Shown here: positions 61,080 through 64,000 of the stretch, one piece after another
Layout of the letters: each line of letters opens with the position of its first letter
Position numbering within the stretch: the first letter of the stretch is position 1
NCBI GenBank assembly: GCA_964430245.1
Contig: CAYSEW010000001.1
Span: 1-64,000, forward strand
DNA length: 64,000 bases
Reading direction: 5' to 3'
From: CAYSEW01 sp964430245
GTDB taxonomy: Bacteria; Bacteroidota; Bacteroidia; Flavobacteriales_D; Parvicellaceae
Position numbers and translations under genes: made by a program
The notes under the pieces: generated by a model
Databases searched by the model: none
What the model was told of the DNA's origin: nothing
What the model saw: only the letters and a program-made list of their open reading frames with translations

Positions 61080-61862
61080 ATGAAAAGAAGATCTTCAAAA
61101 GGTATTAATATTTATAAATATCTTTTCTATTCATTAATAGTTGTCAATCTTTGTATTCTAGGTTATGTACTTTATATAAATCCTAATTTAAGAGGTTATT
61201 TTTCTGAAAAGATTCAAGATGTAATAGGGTTTCAAGATGCTCCAGATGGAAATTTTTTATATGGCATAGATGTTTCAGAATACCAAGGAGTAATTAATTG
61301 GAATCAATTAGAAGACCTTGAGAATGGAGAAAAGACATCATTTGTTATAATTAGAAGTACAGCAGGAATAAATCATAGAGATAGGTATTTTACATCAAAT
61401 TGGAGAGAAGCTAAAAAAAAGGGAATAATAAGAGGCGCTTATCATTATTATAGACCCAATGAAAATGGAAGTCAACAAGCAGAGTTCTTTATCAAAAATG
61501 TAAAGTTATCACCTGGCGATCTTCCTCCTATAATTGATATTGAAAAGTTAAGTGATATTCAAAGTGTAAATAGCTTAATTGAAGGAGTTTCTACTTGGAT
61601 CAATAAAGTTGAAGAACATTATGGGGTTCAGCCAATTATATATTCTGGAGCCTACTTTTATAAGAAATACTTAATAGGGAAGTTTTCAAAAAACATTCTA
61701 TGGGTTGCTAATTATAATAAAATAAAAAATCCATTAGTAGAATTTCCTTGGTCATTTTGGCAATATACAGATAAAGGAAATATTATTGGAATTAAAGGAC
61801 CTGTAGATATGAATGTTTTTAAGGGGGATGAGGTTAATTTGATTAAATTGCTTTTAAAGTAA
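61080..61862 (+). CDS. Membrane-anchored glycoside hydrolase family 25 (lysozyme-like) protein
   Basis: A 260-residue protein with a positively charged N-terminus (KRRSSKG) and one membrane helix (about 13-32), so it is anchored with the domain in the periplasm. The GH25 barrel shows YGIDVSEYQGVINW with the conserved Asp, GAYHYYRP and LPPIIDIEKLS with the Asp-x-Glu catalytic pair. It could cleave the MurNAc-GlcNAc bond of peptidoglycan. It starts 17 bases after eno, and an inverted repeat follows its stop. Confidence 0.9.
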   Translation: MKRRSSKGINIYKYLFYSLIVVNLCILGYVLYINPNLRGYFSEKIQDVIGFQDAPDGNFLYGIDVSEYQGVINWNQLEDLENGEKTSFVIIRSTAGINHRDRYFTSNWREAKKKGIIRGAYHYYRPNENGSQQAEFFIKNVKLSPGDLPPIIDIEKLSDIQSVNSLIEGVSTWINKVEEHYGVQPIIYSGAYFYKKYLIGKFSKNILWVANYNKIKNPLVEFPWSFWQYTDKGNIIGIKGPVDMNVFKGDEVNLIKLLLK

Positions 61863-61867
61863 ATAAC

Positions 61868-61891
61868 AAAGGGCTTCAATTGAAGCCCTTT
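61868..61891. terminator. Perfect 24-bp inverted repeat after the GH25 gene
   Basis: AAAGGGCTTC and GAAGCCCTTT flank AATT, a perfect palindrome of 24 bases, 5 bases after the stop. It has an A-run before and only three T after, so it could act as a weak terminator in either direction. A second small hairpin with TTTTT follows at 61892-61912. Confidence 0.65.
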
Positions 61892-62017
61892 GTAGAAACA
61901 ACTCTACTTTTTGGAAAACTTTAAAACTCAAACCATATAAATAAACGCAAGAAAATTTCATTTGTTTCAAAAAAACAAAATTTATTTTTAAATAAACAAC
62001 TTAGCTATCTTATTTGC

Positions 62018-62025
62018 TATATTTG
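62018..62025 (+). promoter_or_regulatory. -7 promoter box for the isocitrate dehydrogenase gene
   Basis: TATATTTG matches TAnnTTTG exactly, 46 bases before the ATG at 62072. No clear -33 element is seen. The 209-base space 61863-62071 holds this box and the upstream palindrome and nothing else recognisable. Confidence 0.55.
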
Positions 62026-62071
62026 TCCCCCTGATTATCGATGATAATGAACCTTAAATTTAATTTACTCA

Positions 62072-64000
62072 ATGAGCAATAATCAACACAAGATATTTTA
62101 TACTAAAACTGATGAGGCGCCAGCATTGGCTACTTATTCACTATTATCTATAGTTAAAGCATTTACTTCTACTGCTGGAATAGAAGTTGAATTAAAAGAT
62201 ATTTCATTAGCAGGTAGGATTTTAGCCAATTTTCCTGATTTTTTAAACCAGGACCAACAAGTTGAAGATTCATTGTCCTTATTAGGTGAATTAGCAAAAA
62301 AACCAGAAGCTAATATTATTAAGCTTCCCAATATTAGTGCTTCTATTCCTCAGCTAAAAGCAGCAATAAAAGAATTACAGGATAATGGATATAATCTTCC
62401 TTCATACCCAGAAGAACCTAAAACTGACAAGGAAAAAAATATAAAAGCTACTTATGATAAAATTAAAGGTAGTGCTGTAAACCCTGTTTTGAGAGAAGGA
62501 AATTCTGACAGAAGAGCGCCTAAAGCAGTAAAAAATTATGCGAAAAAGAACCCTCATTCAATGGGGAAATGGTCATCTTCTTCAAAAACTCATGTTTCAT
62601 CTATGCCTAAAGGAGATTTTTATGGGAGTGAGAAGTCAATGACTTTAGCTGAAAATAAAAATGTAGCTATTGAGTTTATTTCATCTGAAGGAGAAAGAAC
62701 CTCATTAAAAAGGAATCTTAAATTACAACTCGGGGAAATTGTTGATGTTTCAGTAATGAGCATGGCTGAGCTAAAGCTCTTTTTAGAAAAAGAAATCAAT
62801 GATGCAAAAGAAAAAGACATCTTGTTTTCTTTGCATCTAAAAGCGACCATGATGAAGGTTTCTGACCCTATAATTTTTGGTGCAGTTGTAAAAGTTTTCT
62901 ATAAAGAAATTTTTGAAAAATATAAAGAGAGATTTAATGAAATTGGAGTAGATGTCAAAAATGGAATAGGGGATATATATAATAAAATTGAAAATTTATC
63001 AGAAGAAGTTAGAATAACTATTTTGAAAGATATTGAAGAGCTATATAGCTCTAAGCCTGACCTTGCAATGGTTAATTCTGATAAAGGAATTACCAACCTA
63101 CATGTTCCAAGTGATGTGATCATTGATGCATCTATGCCAGCAATGATTAGAACATCTGGTCAGATGTGGAATAAAAAAGGAGAACAGCAAGATACAAAAG
63201 CAGTTATTCCAGATCGGTCTTATGCTGGTGTATATCAAGCAACAATTGATTTCTGCAAGGAAAATGGAGCTTTTGATCCAGCTAATATGGGTAGTGTTCC
63301 TAATGTTGGATTAATGGCTCAGAAAGCAGAAGAGTATGGGTCTCACGATAAGACATTTCAAATGGACAAAGCAGGTTTTGTTCGAGTTGTAGATGAGAAT
63401 GATGAAGTATTGTTAGAGCAAGAAGTAGGTGAAGGTGATATTTTTAGGATGTGTCAAGTAAAAGACGCTCCTATAAGGGATTGGGTTAAATTGGCAGTTT
63501 CTAGAGCTAGAGCTACTAATGTGCCTGCTGTTTTTTGGTTAGATGAAAATAGAGCTCATGATAATCAACTGATTAATAAAGTAAAAGAATATCTTTCAGA
63601 TCATGATACTTCAGGATTAGAAATACATATTAAGTCACCTGTTGAGGCTACAAAATTTTCCTTAGAAAGGATTAATAAAGGCTTAGATACTATTTCAGTA
63701 ACTGGAAATGTGTTAAGAGATTATTTAACTGATTTATTTCCTATTTTGGAATTAGGGACAAGTGCGAAAATGCTATCTATTGTACCTTTAATGAATGGCG
63801 GTGGACTATTTGAAACTGGTGCTGGAGGGTCTGCTCCAAAACATGTACAGCAGTTCAATGAAGTAGGGTATTTAAGATGGGACTCTTTAGGAGAGTTTCT
63901 TGCTCTAGCAGTATCATTGGAACACCTAAGTAATACTACTGGAAATAAAAAAGCTAAAATATTAGCAGATGCATTGGATAAGGCAACTGAACAATTATTG
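62072..64000 (+). CDS. icd: Monomeric NADP-dependent isocitrate dehydrogenase (partial, runs off the window)
   Basis: The TCA-cycle enzyme that oxidises isocitrate to 2-oxoglutarate with NADP. The frame is open for 643 codons to the right edge, about 87 % of the usual 740 residues. The monomeric-type family is clear from KIFYTKTDEAPALATYSLL at the start, ANIIKLPNISASIPQLKAAI and, further on, NPVLREGNSDRRAPKAVKNY, with the substrate-binding residues. This form is unrelated in length to the dimeric 400-residue enzyme. It has its own promoter box and no predicted partner gene in view. Confidence 0.95.
   Translation, partial: MSNNQHKIFYTKTDEAPALATYSLLSIVKAFTSTAGIEVELKDISLAGRILANFPDFLNQDQQVEDSLSLLGELAKKPEANIIKLPNISASIPQLKAAIKELQDNGYNLPSYPEEPKTDKEKNIKATYDKIKGSAVNPVLREGNSDRRAPKAVKNYAKKNPHSMGKWSSSSKTHVSSMPKGDFYGSEKSMTLAENKNVAIEFISSEGERTSLKRNLKLQLGEIVDVSVMSMAELKLFLEKEINDAKEKDILFSLHLKATMMKVSDPIIFGAVVKVFYKEIFEKYKERFNEIGVDVKNGIGDIYNKIENLSEEVRITILKDIEELYSSKPDLAMVNSDKGITNLHVPSDVIIDASMPAMIRTSGQMWNKKGEQQDTKAVIPDRSYAGVYQATIDFCKENGAFDPANMGSVPNVGLMAQKAEEYGSHDKTFQMDKAGFVRVVDENDEVLLEQEVGEGDIFRMCQVKDAPIRDWVKLAVSRARATNVPAVFWLDENRAHDNQLINKVKEYLSDHDTSGLEIHIKSPVEATKFSLERINKGLDTISVTGNVLRDYLTDLFPILELGTSAKMLSIVPLMNGGGLFETGAGGSAPKHVQQFNEVGYLRWDSLGEFLALAVSLEHLSNTTGNKKAKILADALDKATEQLL

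Overview
The window is AT-rich bacterial DNA with the hallmarks of Bacteroidota, most likely a free-living, probably marine member of Flavobacteriia or a neighbouring class. The evidence is: repeated promoter boxes of the type TAnnTTTG just upstream of genes, A-rich rather than Shine-Dalgarno-like translation starts, a DUF4290-murA pair, a DnaJ with only two CxxCxGxG motifs, zinc-free L36, S4 and S14 ribosomal proteins, and the gene order of the S10-spc-alpha cluster. The species cannot be named from the sequence alone. Two runs of 100 N mark scaffold gaps (21281-21380 and 42793-42892).

Layout. 1-5019: tail of an unknown gene, greA, a HIT protein, ruvC (minus), then a co-directional trio of a flippase-like membrane protein, a family-2 glycosyltransferase and an enlarged OppC/DppC-type permease. 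5025-8501 (minus): a sulfur-flavoured set of SulP transporter, metallo-beta-lactamase/double-rhodanese protein and thioredoxin. 8638-13676 (plus): lgt, a PhoX-like lipoprotein, a LolD-type ATPase, an FtsX-type permease with a histidine-rich periplasmic loop, and a small secreted protein with a CFFCG motif. I read the last three as a candidate metal-related ABC module. 13643-15649 (minus): Kdo transferase and an outer-membrane-like protein. 15775-23664 (plus): a surface polysaccharide nucleotide-sugar operon (wbpE-, ugd-, uxs-, wbpD-, wbpB-, wbpA/tviB- and rmlB-like genes plus a CpsB-type phosphatase). It can be read as making UDP-xylose and UDP-2,3-diacetamido-glucuronic acid.

23666-27141 (minus): fabD, a Bax-inhibitor-1 family membrane protein, a 6-pyruvoyl-tetrahydropterin synthase homologue, a MerR regulator and an M23 peptidase, divergent from alaS (27252-29885). 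29882-40111 (minus): a possible grpE-dnaJ-ABC exporter-response regulator operon, a TlpA-like thioredoxin, DUF4290-murA and a UvrD/PcrA helicase. 40377-58499 (plus): one long ribosomal cluster from rpsL to rplQ, including fusA, secY, map, infA and rpoA, with a clear promoter in front and a strong intrinsic terminator behind. 58642-64000: carA, eno, a membrane-anchored GH25 lysozyme-like protein and the first 643 codons of a monomeric NADP-isocitrate dehydrogenase that runs off the window.

Most of the window is housekeeping. The parts worth a second look are the His-rich ABC module, MurA with Asp in place of the fosfomycin-target Cys, the response regulator without a DNA-binding domain, the long acidic repeat tail on L17, a terminator-like hairpin in the greA leader, and the fusA gap, which is an assembly artefact because the same 55 bases stand on both sides of the Ns. 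I found no tRNA, rRNA, CRISPR array, insertion sequence or prophage, and no gene-free stretch longer than 300 bases. The longest, 40112-40376 (265 b), holds the start region of the helicase gene and the promoter and leader of rpsL.
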